The notes: a model not told the origin generated them from the letters alone. A stretch of DNA of 64,000 bases from Silene latifolia (GCF_048544455.1 NC_133526.1:12850001-12914000), one strand, 5' to 3'. Counted from the first letter of the stretch, positions 33,699 through 46,645 are shown. Made by a program: numbers and translations.

Positions 33699-36600
33699 AT
33701 GCACGGAGAAGGTGGTTCCAGCGATGGTGAAAGCCAAGAACCCTCAACTCAAAGGAAGATCCCACCTGCTTCATCCATGTTGTGGGTCCGCAATCTTCGT
33801 CGTTATATCGGATCTGGTGCCGGTCTCGGCTCCGAAGCTTTGATGGGTTTGTACATTCTTCTCATCTTCACCCCCCTTTCAATTTCCCACTTTTTTTTTT
33901 TTCACCTGAGTATTAGTTATTCTATGAAATTTAGGACGCAATTTTCATTGTGTCATCTCGAAACAACCTCTTCTCGTCATTGCGTGGTTAACTGTAGAGG
34001 CAAGACTGCATACATTCGACCCCTTATCCTATAATTTTCCGGCGGCCTTAAGGAACTGGGATAATGCTGTTGTGTGAATAACTGAGCAATAACAATGTAC
34101 TTTTGTATTTCGCGAGTTTGAATGGGATAGCAAACTCTAGCTATGGATCTGTTTTTTTGTTAATTTTTAGTATTGCGTAGGCATAATTATGTAGCTTTCA
34201 GTTAGGAAAGTGGAAGTTTTATAGGATTAATCTCCATGGAAAGGGAGTAACTAATTCAATTCTGCTAGAGAAAGCCAACTGTTTTGCGAAAAAGAAAGTG
34301 ATTGCTTAGGGAATTATATCAACAACAACATCAAAGCCTTAATCCCAAAATGGTTTGGGGTCGGCTGACATGAATCATCCTTTAGAACCGTCCATAGGTG
34401 AACGCACACCTCAAAAAGCGAATAGAAAAGGGAAAATGAAAAACGAAAGGGGGAGCGAAAATGTAATGAAAAACAAAAGAAAGTGATTGCTTAGGGAATT
34501 ATATCAATGTCTTTAATACTGGTACGAGAGTGATGTATTCTCTCATCTCGGGTTTGAATAATTGAATATGTGCAATGTGTTTAGGGACTGGGCTTGTCAT
34601 TATTTTGGATTATGAGGTTGTTGGTGATTGATCTTTTTACATGTAGCTATTGATGGTAGTTTTTAGGTACGATTCCATGAAGTTCGCTGGAGACTCTTTG
34701 CTTATCGGTTAATTACTCGTGTTTTTTTTAGAGCTTGAAACAAAGAGAATCTTACTTGATATATTCAAGGAGAAGCAACAAAAGAGTGCTGAAGCTGGCT
34801 CTATACCAAGCTTCTACAAAAAGGTAGGTTAACTAACTGTATTAGAATTTAGAAATTCTTGTATAATGTATGTTGCCAACAATAGTATCTTTTGTTATCA
34901 AAAAGTTAAAATTGCGAACTGTACTATGTAAAAATAATGGTTACTTCTGAGTTTAGCGAGTTATTTTCAAAGGTCATGTGACATGTTTTGAGTTGTCCCT
35001 CGCTATGATACAATTCATGTAGACAAGTTTCGAGTTGCTATAAGTGGAAGGGCCAGCTTGTCTTTCCTTCTGTCCTTAGCTGGAGACTGTTGTTGCAAAT
35101 AGCAATTAAACTTGATAATTTTATCTGCTTTGTTGTTCTCTACAGCAACATTACCCAATGCCTCAAAAGACTTCCATATATGTCGGGGTGGGGTGGTGTT
35201 GTGGGGGTGTGATGTAATAGATCACACAAACGTAAGCGTAACAATAATCTTGCTGGGTTTTCTTACGATTCTGTCATAACTCATGAGCAGAAACCAGAGG
35301 ACGGATCTATCAGTTATAGAGTACAGAGGCTGGCAAAATATCGATTTCTCAAGGTACATGATTATTTCTCTCTTAGATAACTGGTTTTTGTTACAATGTT
35401 ATGTGATAGGTTTTAAAAGGTCTGACACGCCAGGTCTTCTCTTGAGCTTTTGTAATGAGATACATTATGACTGCTTTGTTGGTGGGGTGGTTGTGCGTCA
35501 TGGTATATAACATCGTATTTGATTGCAAGAAATGCAAATGTTGTGAAATGAAGAGGATGGAGGGAGTAGTAAACACCACTAGTTATGTTTATTCTGCAAC
35601 ACTTGAAAGATTTGATTTGCAAGAAAAATGAGTGTTTGGTTTGTCGTCTCAATGAATGTACAAGGAGTTTCTCAGATATCCTTAGATAGAATTGACGAAG
35701 TTCTTGAATGGGTGTTTATGATGAGCCTGTGGGCTGTGGCTACTGTTGCTGCTAATGGTGATGAGATTTTACATAGCCTGTCACACTGGTGAAGCGTTGA
35801 TAGATTTCCTATGGAAGAAAGTACCAGAATAAAGGGCAGCTTAGATCCTTGACATGATGAACGTTCATTGCACTGATCTTGATCCTATATAGGCTATATT
35901 CTTATGCAAAAGTAGCTAGGACCCGTTGTCTGAACGTCTTCTTCAAAAATTTAAGAACAAGGACAATTGTAGGTTCCCTGGCCGTAAGAAAAGCTCTCAA
36001 TGGACATTTTTGTCTCGTTAGAATTTCATTCGTTTTTGGTGTTTTCCCCTTCCCTTCCACTATTTGAGGATCGCTTCTCCTTACATTTTGCTCTCTCATT
36101 TCACTCTCTTCCACTAAATTATTCTTAGTGTTTGGAATAATGGCTTAAGATTGTGTCAGTGAGCCTTTCAGGCTTTCAGCAGTAGCTTTGATTCTTGATG
36201 TACGTTTCTGTAATTTGTTACTCTATTTCTTAAATGTTTTGGTTAAATTTTGTTTCAAGATTTTTTGGTCGTTGAATATCGATTAGCATGTTATTGAATT
36301 CGTTTTTCTACTAATTAGTTGCAATGTGCATTCCCATTGTGGCAGAAACAATCAGATCTTTTGCTTAATGCTGATGATTTGGATGCTATGTGGGTTTGCT
36401 TGAGAGAAAATTGCGTGATTGATGATGCCACTGGTGCTGAAAAGGTTATTCTTATTCTGATTTGTTATTCTTTTTTGTATCTCTCCTTACCGCTTTTTTT
36501 TTTTATTTTTTTTTATTTTTTATTTTTTATTTTTTTTAAATTTTAAAAGCGGGCTTAATAACTCCATGTAATTTTGTTATACGATCTCTATTATATGAAC

Positions 36601-39600
36601 ATAACATGGGTTTTTTGAATTTCTCTGTGGTCGCTACTGAAATTTTGGCAAATTTAATCTTTCTACCCTTTTCAATTTTGCCCTTGCAAGATAAAGTTAA
36701 ATACTATGCTGTTAATGTTTTGTAATTACTGAGGAATGAAATTAGTTAAGACAGTTCTCTATCTTAGGTCTATTTCTTCCTGCATAGTACTCCATATCGT
36801 TTGGTATTACTTTGCATTATTTTGCTAACTTATCTCATCTAGCATAGCCTGGCTTCCATGTTTTCTTCATTCAAGCATATAATCTTGCATTTCTGAATTA
36901 TGGATTCTAAAACTGCAGATGAACTATGAAGACTTCTGTCATATTGCTTCAGTATGCACAGAACAAATTGGCCCTAAATGCCGGCGTTTCTTTAGTCCAT
37001 CTAATTTCATGAAGTTTGAGAAAGACGACCAGGGAAGAATTGCCATTCTCCCGTTCTATCTTTATGTGATGCGAACGGTATGTTCAGCCGTATTCTTTTT
37101 TAGTTTTGGCAGTTTTTTTTAACCTTTTGACAGTTCAACAGATATATGATGTAGATGGTCAGGCGGTCAGCTGATTGATCAGTCAATATATCTTGCCCCT
37201 CTTTTTTGCAGTATGGAAGTGTCTCATCACTTGTCTATATTCTACATAAAAGGATGTAAATCATGAAAACCAGATTCATATTATAATCAATTCGAATTCA
37301 TATACTGACGCGCGTTTCGCTCAAATAGAGCATAATTTGGTAAAATTATTACTCTGTAATTCGGAATTGTGAATCGTTTCGCAATTCAATAGCTAACTAA
37401 GCAAGTCTGGTTACCCTGGATGTAATTGTAGATTACCCTTCTCGGTGTCCCATCTATTGATGGTTTTCGTTCTAATAATGGTTTATGTTACGTAGGTTTC
37501 ACTTACACAAGCAAGAATTGATATGAGTGAGCTTGATGAAGATTCTGATGGCTTTCTTCAACCCCATGTATGTCTCCCTCTTTATGCACTTTACTTATGT
37601 CATGCTTAGCAGCTTTAGAAATGAAAAGTGACGCGTTTTAAGATGTTCCACCTATGCTCATTATCTATTCTACAGGAAATGGAAGCTTACATCAGAGGCC
37701 TTATACCTAATTTGGCACAATTGCGTGATATGCCATCTGCTTTTGTACAAATGTATTGCCGGATTGCTGCTCACAAATTCTTTTTCTTTTGTGACCCACA
37801 CAGACGAGGTTAGTCCTGCTCTTTAATTGTAATGTCCTGGTGTGTAACCTGAACATGGAAATTTTGTCCTAAGTGGAGAGTTAAGCTAACAATAAGTTCC
37901 CAAACTAAGTAAAAACTTAGCGATGAGGTCCTAAGATTTGGAAGTTTAGCTACATTCTGTGCATCTGTTTCACAGCTTTCACCGTCAAACTTGTTTGATG
38001 TGAACTATCTGCATGGCAGAGAAATAATTGCTATGTATTTGAACACAGTTCTGGATAAAATCTTAGCTAATAGCGTGGCTTGTTAACATGTTACACACTG
38101 TATCATTCAGGTAGGGTGATGTTTGGATTTTCAAGCAGACCTATTTTTTAGATGCCATAAAAATAGTTACTCCGGCGTGTCACGTGTTGACATGACACCA
38201 CACTGTGTCCGATACACCTGAATGTGACACCGGCGTTGTACTGCGTGAAGCTCCATTAGAGGTCTTACCTGGATTGTTGCTTTTGTCGATTGAAGGAGAA
38301 AGATGGTAGCGGCATCACCCTTTTTTATCGCCGGCCAAGAGGAGGAAGATGAATAGATAGAAAGGGGAGAGAAGTAGTGAACATATATAACTCTTGCGGC
38401 TACCCTAAGAAGTTAGATAAATTAAGGATTTTCATTTACAAGGGGGTTATTGGTCTTTTGAGTCACGTGGCAAGTGGCAGGATTTACTCAAAACGTGCCA
38501 CCTTCTCACTATTTATTGTTTTATCGGGCCTATTGAAAAAAAAAAGAAATGCTCCATCTTTTGTAGTCTCCTTAAGAAAAGGGAAAAAGAAACCAAACAA
38601 ACTTCTAGAAGCTGGTTCTTTTCGGAAAACAATTTCCATTTGTACACACTTTTGAGATGCCGTGTCGTCTCCATCACTCTGGCCCGTAAAGTTGGTTAAG
38701 ATACTTGTTTGACCATATCGTCCTATCATCAAAATTTCATGCTTGCGTGTCCGACACGACACTGTGTGGAGAGTCGGAGTAACATAGATCACAGTTTAAG
38801 TTTTAAGTTATATACGTGGTACAATTTAGGCTATTGATATCTGGACATCTTGAGCTCTGCTAATGTATGGATACTTATCTAAGTCAATGTCAGTCTAATG
38901 TGTCGTTCTACAGAGGTAAAATGCGAAGTCGGTTATTGTTCCTCATTCTCTTTAGACGCTTTGGGTAATTGTGTGTTACCATGGAAGACCGTCTAACCTT
39001 GTAATTGACTCATCCTTTGTGACAAAAAGGTGTGTGTCTGTGTGGGTTTGTTTTTGGGGAGAGGAGCGGGTTTCACGCTAAGGGCGGGGCTGATGGAGTG
39101 GGTTCAGCCGTTCAGGGAGGTTGGTGTTTGTTTGGGGAGAGATTTAAATGGAGCATTCAGGAGGAGAGGGCAATAAGGCTGGAAATATAATTCGTCTAAT
39201 TTTTGTTTCTGGTGCTAGCCAACCTTGGTGGTGAGGTCTGCAAGATAGCTAGCGTAGCGGAAATTTCTGGTGTTGTAGGCTGTAGGAGAGAGAGTGGGGG
39301 AATATTGTAATTGTGAGCTGTTAAGGTTTTGGAAGGGAGATATTTCGGTAACGAGGTATTTATGGGAACTGGGAAGGGTATTTGGATAGTTTAAACATTT
39401 TAGTGTGGTCCGGCCGTCTGGCTAAAAGTTACGCTCTAAAAGTCTCCTAATAATAAATTATAAGTAGTGTAAATTTTAATGGTGGAGTTGACTTAAGTTT
39501 GGAGAAAATGCTACTTTATACTAGTAACAGTTTAAACTGTTCTTGGTTATATTCTAGTTTAGGTCCCCATATAATGCTCTAATCTTAGTCTACATGAAAT

Positions 39601-42600
39601 TTGTGAAAACCCATGTGCACTTAAGTGAATACTTTCTGGAACAATAACAGCTATTTAAAACGTTGCATTTCCAGGTTTAGCGAATCATTATGCTGGACAG
39701 TTTGACGAGATTGAAGTCTCCATTGCCCCCCCTCTCTTCTTATTCGCCTCTGTTTTCTAGTTTTCTAATAATGTACAGTAGATAATAATAAAAAGAATGT
39801 CAAAAGGTCATATATTAGGACCCTTAAATTTATCATTTGTTCTGTGTAGGGAAGGCCTGCATAAAGAAAGTGCTGTTAAGTAACTGTTTGCAGGAGCTGA
39901 TGGAACTACATCAGGTAGTAATTTGTTCTTTGCAGCCGTAAAATCAAAGTTCACTGCTTCGATTTTCTTGTTGCTACCAGTTTGATCTTTGGAGCTGCAT
40001 AAATTTCTGGTGTATAACTCTAATTGACTTCCTCCTTTAACTTCAGTAAATATCATAAACAGAGATAGGGACTTTTCCATTTCCATTGGGGAAAGGCTCG
40101 CGATTCTAGCAAAATGGCTCAATAAACTTATTGCACTTCCTATATTGTGATGTAGTATTCAGTTGATGCAATTACTGATGGCATTTATTTATCTTTTATT
40201 ATTTTATTATTGGTCGATGAGATATCTCTATGTTGAACATAGTACTGTTGTGCTTATCCTATCTTTTTTGTCTCGCCATAGGCGGGAGCTATGAGGCTCT
40301 AGGGTACTGATGTTGATAAACAAAGATAGTGAACAGCCATTAAAGTCGCATAGGCCCGTTGAACCAATGCATCATTTCGCTAGTTGTTCGTGTCAATGTT
40401 CTTTTTTTGAATTTTTTCTAAATATAGTTTAATCTTCACTTCCGTTTCAGGAAAGCGAGGAAGAAGTCACTGATACCGAACAAGCAGAGAATTGGTTCTC
40501 TTTGACTTCTGCGCAGCGCATTTGCGGTAAGCGTTTAGTCAAAATATATTGTCCATTGTTCTTTCAACTTGTTTCAAATTATCTGTTATGCTTTATTAAG
40601 ACTTCTGATAGCCTGCTTTGGATCCTTTAGTTCCAGTTAACCAATTATAACAGCAATCATTACCTAACAAGCGAATTTTTAAAGTTCGACCAACTTAGAT
40701 TGTGGCATGTTTCAAAAATTGTACCCTTTTGACAAAGTTCGACCAAGGAAAAGGATACAAATTTTGGTTTCTTAGAATTTAACTATGCATTTAACTATGC
40801 AATAATGCAACAACAACGAGCCTTAGTTCCAAAATGATTCGGGGTTGGCAAATGATGTATGATTTAGAAACTTGAAATTGTTGCGTATATTTCTGCAATG
40901 ACTTTTAGGCTCTTACTGTTCTCTTTGCTTATTGTACGTGCCTTAGTTCCAAAATGATTTGGGGTTGGCAAATGATGTATGATTTAGAACTTTAATTTGT
41001 TATATCTTTGCAATGACTTTAGTCTCTTACTGTCCTCTTTGCTTTTTGTACATTCTGACAAAGTAAACCAAGCTTAAGCGGTCATGCCAACATCCGCTCC
41101 TCTCCCATAAGTAGAGCAAGTCCCAACTCCCAACGGAGATGCCTGATTTTTTAGGCTATATATATCTCAAAGACCCTCATTGTGATTCCTGACTGACATT
41201 TCTTCTATTGCCTGATTATTTTTGGACATAACCTTCGTTTCCTGGGATATTTTTCAAAAATATCTGAAGGCATATTGTTGTTTCCTCTTAATAGAGTGTG
41301 CATGTGTCTTTCGAATCTGACATTGTACTGTTTTGGATTTCGAAGATATGTTTCTGGCACTTGACAAAGATATGAATGGGACCTTGAGCAAGCAAGAACT
41401 TCGTGAATACGCAGACGGAACTCTGACAGATATATTTATTGAGAGGGGTATGCAACTAATCTTTTTGGCTTCTGTGGTATGTTGTGACTTAGAAAAAAAA
41501 AATTAAATTTGCATTCTCTATCATATTTAAAATCTGCTTTTATTTCATGACACTGAGGATATGTGGCTACTTTGTTGTTGCTCAATTGGATGATTGTAAC
41601 ACTTAAGTTGTGAAGGTTCATGGAGTGGTGTATGGTGGTAAATCAGTTTGCAATTGTTCAAGACCTGGAACATAATTTTTGTAGCAGCTAACTCATGTTT
41701 CCAAAAACAAGAAGCCATAAAAGCAACATGGCACGACATTATTTACTTTGTAGGTGAAAACAATATGGTTGAAATGTTATTGGTGATACTTACCAAGGTC
41801 CTTGAATATTCGTCGACATATTTTACTTTTTTGAGATGTACAGTATCTTCTTCATGGGAGCCTTGGCGCACCGGTTAAGGTGTTGCTTTGTGACCGTGAG
41901 GTCACAGGTTCAAGTCCTTGGAGTGGCCTCTTGCCAAAATGGCAAGGGAAGGCTTGCCCCAATTACACCCTTGTGGTGGGACCCTTCCACGGACCCTCGC
42001 CTAGCGGGGATGGCATCGTGCACCGGGCTGCCCCTTTACAGTATCTTCTTCATGTAGCATAAATTGCTTTAGACATACATATACAGAACCATTAAACCAC
42101 TGTCTGGCCAAAAAATTAAACTTATATATCTTAGTTATTCGATGGGGGCAGTATCAGAAAATACATTCGTATTTCGTACAAAAACTTCTAGCTTATTTGC
42201 TTCTGTCTCATCGAACATCTGGAGTCATACAAAAATCTACTTTAATCTTGACGACATGGGTTCAAATTTGTTACAACTTACACACCAGTGTTACTTGATG
42301 AAATATCAATTACCGAAAAACATAAATTTTGCTCTGCTGACCTGATTACGTTTTAGTATTAACTAGTTTTGGTTCCTGTAGTGTTTGATGAGCATGTTTT
42401 TGGTTCCTGTGATGTTTGATGAGCATTGTTTTGGTTCCTGTAGTGTTTGATGAACATGTACGACGTGGAAAAAGTGGAGGAGCAAAAACTCGGGAGATGG
42501 ATTTTGAAAGCTTCCTGGACTTTGTTCTTGCCCTTGAAAACAAAGACACTCCTGAAGGATTGACTTATCTATTCAAATGTCTAGATCTTCATGGAAGAGG

Positions 42601-43589
42601 TTTCTTAACAACAGCTGATGTCCACACGCTTTTTAGGTACATTTTCTGCTGCATGACTCTTGCAACAAAACCTTTCTATGACTTTCTTATTGACGCTTTT
42701 TTGTATTAACTATATTTCTCCCCTCCCTCTCCCACTGATTCGTGTTATCTGACCTCAAATGAATATGGATTTAATGTTGCTGTTGTTGTAATGAGACGGA
42801 GTCTTCACGTCTTGTTTTCAGTTCTTATTTCCACATGGCACTTCCAAGCTTTTGTCAAGTTTGGAGTTAACTATTCTGACGACAGTTGTCTTCTCTAAAA
42901 TGTTCCAAATTTTTAATGATGAGAGCTGGTGACAATACATTGGATTTTAGTGCCCTGGTCCTTTTTAAAGTTTTCTTTTACTAATCACATTGCAATCATA
43001 ATAAATGGAAGAAAAGAAGGGTATGATCTGTGAGTCTGAGATGTTACCCGATACAATCTTCCTACAAAAAAGTTCTGTAATTTCCTACTCGCAGTTGTGA
43101 AGTAATATCTGTGGGTCTCAAACTGACAGATACAATTGACTATCTCTATCCATGCTCTTGAACTTCCTACTCCTATTTGGTGACCATATTAAAGTTTTAT
43201 ACTCGAAATTTCCTCTTTTTCGTGTCATTTGTGTTTATTGGTTCTCTTCGAGGAGGAGAGTGTTCAGCTCAGAAGAAAGAGTTGGCTAGTCAATTATTGT
43301 CTTAATTTAGTCAACAAGCTGAATGTAATGTCTGGTATAATGCATCAGGGATGTACACCAGAAGTGGATAGAGGGAGGAAACTATGAATTATGCATTGAA
43401 GATGTGAGGGATGAAATATGGGATATGGTGAAGCCTGTTGATCCTTTACAAATAACATTGCAAGATCTACTCTCATGCAAACAAGGTGGCACTGTCGCCA
43501 GCATGCTTATCGATGTTCGTGGGTTTTGGGCACATGACAATCGAGAAAATCTTCTCCAAGAAGAAGAGGAGCCCGAGGAAGAGGGTTGA
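33699..43589 (+). CDS. TON2: TONNEAU2/FASS, PP2A regulatory subunit B''
   Basis: Twelve GT-AG exons: 33699-33846, 34732-34823, 35291-35353, 36346-36444, 36919-37077, 37496-37567, 37676-37808, 39850-39914, 40451-40526, 41346-41447, 42444-42636, 43349-43589. They join to 1443 nt, 480 aa, the length of Arabidopsis TON2, with all phases consistent. Signature stretches are STQRKIPPASSMLWVRNLRR, DADDLDAMWVCLRENCVIDD with L-N before it, SPSNFMKFEKDDQGRIAILP, the EF-hand-like DMSELDEDSDGFLQ and ALDKDMNGTLSKQEL, and the C-terminal MLIDVRGFWAHDNRENLLQ. TON2 is the B'' subunit that targets protein phosphatase 2A to the TTP complex (TON1-TRM-PP2A), which organises cortical microtubules and the preprophase band. 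Introns carry several retroposons; the coding sequence is intact and probably single-copy and essential. Confidence 0.97.
33940..34085 (+). repeat. SINE-like fragment in TON2 intron 1
   Basis: It has ATCTCGAAACAACCTCTTC, AGAGGCAAGACTGCATACATT and a final GGGATAATGCTGTTGTGTG, the order seen in plant SINE/LINE 3' regions and in the copy at 23810-23940. Confidence 0.55.
34323..34474. mobile_element. Retroposon tail with 33-bp target duplication
   Basis: The 152-bp insert is flanked by a perfect 33-bp direct repeat (34290-34322 and 34475-34507; it includes GTGATTGCTTAGGGAATT). The insert starts CAACAACATC and has CCCAAAATGGTTTGGGGTC, a plant RTE-like/LINE 3' motif, in a form also seen at 40822-41055. 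The long target duplication indicates target-primed retroposition. Confidence 0.75.
38165..38785. mobile_element. Possible TIR element in TON2 intron 7
   Basis: GTTACTCCGGCGTGTC at the left resembles the reverse complement of the right end (GTTACTCCGACTCTCC). Both ends carry ACTGTGTCCGA/GTCCGACACGACACTGTG-like sequence. No TSD is certain and there is no transposase. Confidence 0.4.
40822..41055. repeat. Tandem duplication in TON2 intron 9
   Basis: Two copies of about 117 bp (40822-40938, 40939-41055), each starting GCCTTAGTTCCAAAATGATT and running through TTTGCTT. The start resembles the retroposon tail at 34323-34474, so a retroposon piece was probably duplicated with its flank. Confidence 0.8.
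41857..42036 (+). mobile_element. Au-type SINE with 18-bp TSD
   Basis: The 180-bp body begins GGAGCCTTGGCGCACCGGTT and has the tRNA-like A box, a B-box-like GGTTCAAGTCC, CTCTTGCCAAAATGGCAAGG, ACCCTTGTGGTGGGACCC and the end CACCGGGCTGCCC, all in the order of plant Au SINEs. The TSD TACAGTATCTTCTTCATG flanks it exactly (41839-41856, 42037-42054). It lies in TON2 intron 10. Confidence 0.95.
42367..42458 (+). repeat. Triplicated 3' splice site of TON2 exon 11
   Basis: Three tandem units of about 31 bp (starts about 42367, 42397, 42429) each contain TTGGTTCCTGT followed by GTTTGATGA. Units 1 and 3 keep the acceptor CTGTAG (before 42382 and 42444); unit 2 reads CTGTGATG and has lost it. Only unit 3 gives the correct TON2 frame (VFDEHVRRG). 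Splicing at unit 1 would soon meet a TGA. Confidence 0.9.
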
Positions 43590-44253
43590 GTCAACATCTT
43601 CAGCGAGAACTATGTGCTTTATTGTATGTATCGAACTTGGTCTCTTTAATTCTTGTATGTATGTATACTTGAAGATTGGGGGCATGTATGTACTGTTTGA
43701 TGATAGGTTTGACAATGGTGTATGAATTATAGTAGTAGTAGTTAATTTCTCACTATGCCAAGACATGACTCCGAACTAAAGAGAAAACTACAAGAAGGAG
43801 ATACATGGTAAATGTTAATATCACTCTTGTTCGAGATCGTCTGTGGCTATGTTAGGAAACATTAAAACTGAGAAGGGGGTTCCCTCGTAAGTAATTGTGG
43901 TGTCGATTGCTCTAGTTTACTTCCACTTTACTTACTTTGTAGGTGTTCCTTTGTTTATTGTGGTTGTGTGTGAGTCGGTCTCCCTACACCTTGTTGTTCA
44001 ATTTTTGTAGTGAGCATGCTTCCACCCCTAGTAGAGAGAACCCCAACAGGGGACATGCTGCCCAATCAGCATCCACTAGGAAGTACAAGGTGGGAGCACT
44101 GAAATTGGTAGAGAGGATATGCACTGCCAAAATATCCAGCTCATGGAGGGACCACTTGCCTAAATTAGGCTTTAGCTTATTTTCCAAGCAAACTTAGACT
44201 ATAAATAGATTACTATTCTGAGAATAAAGGGCATGAAATGAATGTTTCTTTCC
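43590..44253. other. 3' flank of TON2
   Basis: Presumed 3' UTR and spacer. No gene seen. Confidence 0.6.
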
Positions 44254-45005
44254 TTTTTTTTTTTTTTTTTTTTTTTTGAGGGGAAAGATCGATTTCATTA
44301 ATCAAAAGCCATACGGCATCTACAACAGACGTCAAACAAGACAAAATACAATATCGTTGAAATCAAATAAAAACCATCTTTCACGAAACAAAGATCTCTA
44401 ATTAGATTATAATACGCTTCTGCAAGCCCTCTAAACCGCCGTTTCTTCACACAGCCTTCCGCGAGGGGATCTTTGGATCTGTTGGAGTTTTGAGAAAGAT
44501 GAGTTTTTTCTGATCTAACCTCTTGTATCCGACGCACCGACATCAGCTGCAACACCATAGGAGAAAACTTGACCGCGTCGATTTCCGCCTAGATCTACGG
44601 CTCCCATATTGGGAGATAAAATCCACATAATGTGGGAACAGACCCACCATAAGGGGACAAAACTCTCCAACAGGGAGAGGACAAAATAAGAACACAAAAA
44701 TCTACATCTAAAAGGAAGCACCAGAACGAGAAGAAAACGAGATCGACAATAAAAAACATGAAAAGAAAAAACGGAACTGCCACCGCCGATCCAACCGTCA
44801 CTACCACCAAAGCCAACGACTAGCCCTCTCATTCAACTCTCAACCACCAATAAAGAACCAAATCAAGAGAAGCCCACAAAAAAATCAAAAAAAGAAGCAA
44901 CAGGTGGGCTAAAAGTGATTTAAAACGAAAATTATTGGTGGTTTAGAGATGAATCGCCGGAGATCGGCCTTGGGGAGGCCCAATCACCGGCGTTAGAAAG
45001 GACTA
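44254..45005 (-). mobile_element. 5'-truncated LINE tail
   Basis: A 24-bp T-run (a poly-A tail on the minus strand) is followed by GAGGGGAAAGATCGATTTC and ATTAATCAAAAGCCATA, the reverse complement of the usual 3' end of plant L1-like LINEs. The interior has only decayed minus-strand frames. The 5' limit is approximate, and a target duplication was not found. Confidence 0.6.
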
Positions 45006-45216
45006 GCATATACCAGTCCACTGCATTTCTTTGTAATTTGAAGCCTATCAATCTTAACATAACAAACTCATATGTCAACGAGCTGAAGTATAATTGTTAT
45101 AACGACAAGTGTATACAGGATGCATATACTGTCAATACCGATTCTCAAGTTTTATTTTTACCCCAAAGTCGCCATCTACAATGACTCGATAAAGACTCCT
45201 CATGAGTCATGCAACG

Positions 45217-45886
45217 TGTTAGGGATAAAAAATACACTTTTTATCAAAGGCGACGTGGCAACACACGAATGGACAAGACAAAAGTAAGAGGATTGATGAC
45301 GTGGCACCTTCCCATTGGTTGAAGGAAAGATAAGGAATTAATGAGGTGGCATGATGAGGGCCATGGGATTGAAAAGCAAACAAACACAAATTGATAAGTG
45401 GAAAAACCCACGTGCAATAAGGGGCCACCTACCAAGTCAATTAACAACTCCCTATTCTCATGGGTTGACCAAGGATATAGGAGCATAAATAGGATGGAGG
45501 TTTTTTTAGACTGCTGGTGCGAGGTGCTTGACTATATAAAGGAGAAGAGGGTAACGTTCAAAGGGCATCCAAAAATTACATCTCAAGCAACTGATCACTC
45601 CTAAAAATCCCGTCTATACTTAGCAATACTCCGCTACAAAAATAATCTTGTATCTCTTTACTTACGCATTTATCCTCGATCATAGTGAAAAGTTGGTGGG
45701 ATTCCGACTCCCCCCGCGGTTGTTCCCACACCGGGTTTTCCGCGTCACCAAAAATCCTTCGTGTCGTTCTTTCATTCGTCTTTATTTCGTTCATTATCGT
45801 TATTTCATCCGAGTCGTAATTGGCATTAGATTAATCACTATCACTCACATAATTAATTAGTAATCGGTAAAATTTTTACCAAAACA
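45217..45886 (+). mobile_element. Solo LTR, 670 bp (Copia-like)
   Basis: It starts TGTTAGGGATAAAA and ends TTTTTACCAAAACA, with the TSD CAACG at 45212-45216 and 45887-45891. A TATATAAAGG at about 45532 is a good promoter TATA box, and CCCCGCGGTTGTTCCCACAC plus GGTTTTCCGCGT downstream resembles the U5 region of plant Copia LTRs. No internal sequence is present, so it arose by LTR-LTR recombination. The superfamily call is inferred. Confidence 0.82.
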
Positions 45887-45891
45887 CAACG

Positions 45892-46315
45892 TGACAGCGA
45901 TTCTACATGGACCCTAATTTAAAAAGTACTACTTTTTAGCATTATTATTGTTGTAATCATTCATGAAAAACACCCAGAATAAGCCGAGGAGACGAAGCGA
46001 CGAATTCGGGCATAGATATCAGCAAAGAGCTCGGGTGACAAGCAATGACAATGTTCTACACCACATTTATGATGTCTTTTTTATTATTTGAGGCTCTTAC
46101 CTAGGATTTTTACTCTCCTTAACACAAACCAATTAATCACCTCAAACATCATAAAAACATCATCAAAATTCACCGAAAACCTCAAGTTGGTGCAATTTTA
46201 GAAGAAAAGTAATATTTTGGATGTAATTTTCAAAAAAAATTATATAAGGCTGTAATTTTCAAAAAGTGGTTTATAAAAGGCTGTAATCAACAATTTTCTC
46301 TATTAATTAATTATA
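45892..46315. other. Spacer without recognisable gene
   Basis: AT-rich. A short GGCTGTAAT/TTTTCAAAAA phrase recurs at about 46219-46290. The expected missing end of the RBR gene was not found here. Confidence 0.6.
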
Positions 46316-46384
46316 TTGGTCTAGTGGTTAATGATACTTTTTCTTAGCTTAGAAGGTCATGGGTTCGATCCTCCAAGTAAGCAC
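46316..46384 (+). repeat. tRNA-like sequence, probable SINE head
   Basis: TGGTCTAGTGGTTAATGAT matches a pol III A box and GGTTCGATCC a B box, at tRNA-like spacing. The ends do not pair as an acceptor stem, so a SINE or tRNA relic is more likely than a tRNA gene. Confidence 0.5.
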
Positions 46385-46645
46385 TCTTTTTAAATGTTTT
46401 TTTTTTCACCATATATTTTACCCAATTAAATATGATTTTTTAATATATAACTCAATTTTTGTTAAATCCTAAATTTCCATGATAATTTTATTAAATCCTA
46501 AATTTCAGTTATTTTATTAGGTTTCACTTAGTTTTTGAGTTTTCACCTTTTATCTTTCAAGATTTAATCTATCTTATCAGTTAATTTTATCAAATAGAGC
46601 CTAAAACAGATGAAACACTTGTTAGTAAAGTAGAATGAAAAAAAC

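Noticed and set aside
44254-45005. Minus-strand protein at 44515-44832
   Set aside because: Low-complexity frame inside a LINE tail with no recognisable domain.
46316-46384. Functional tRNA gene
   Set aside because: Has A- and B-box-like sequence but no acceptor-stem pairing, so a SINE relic is more likely.
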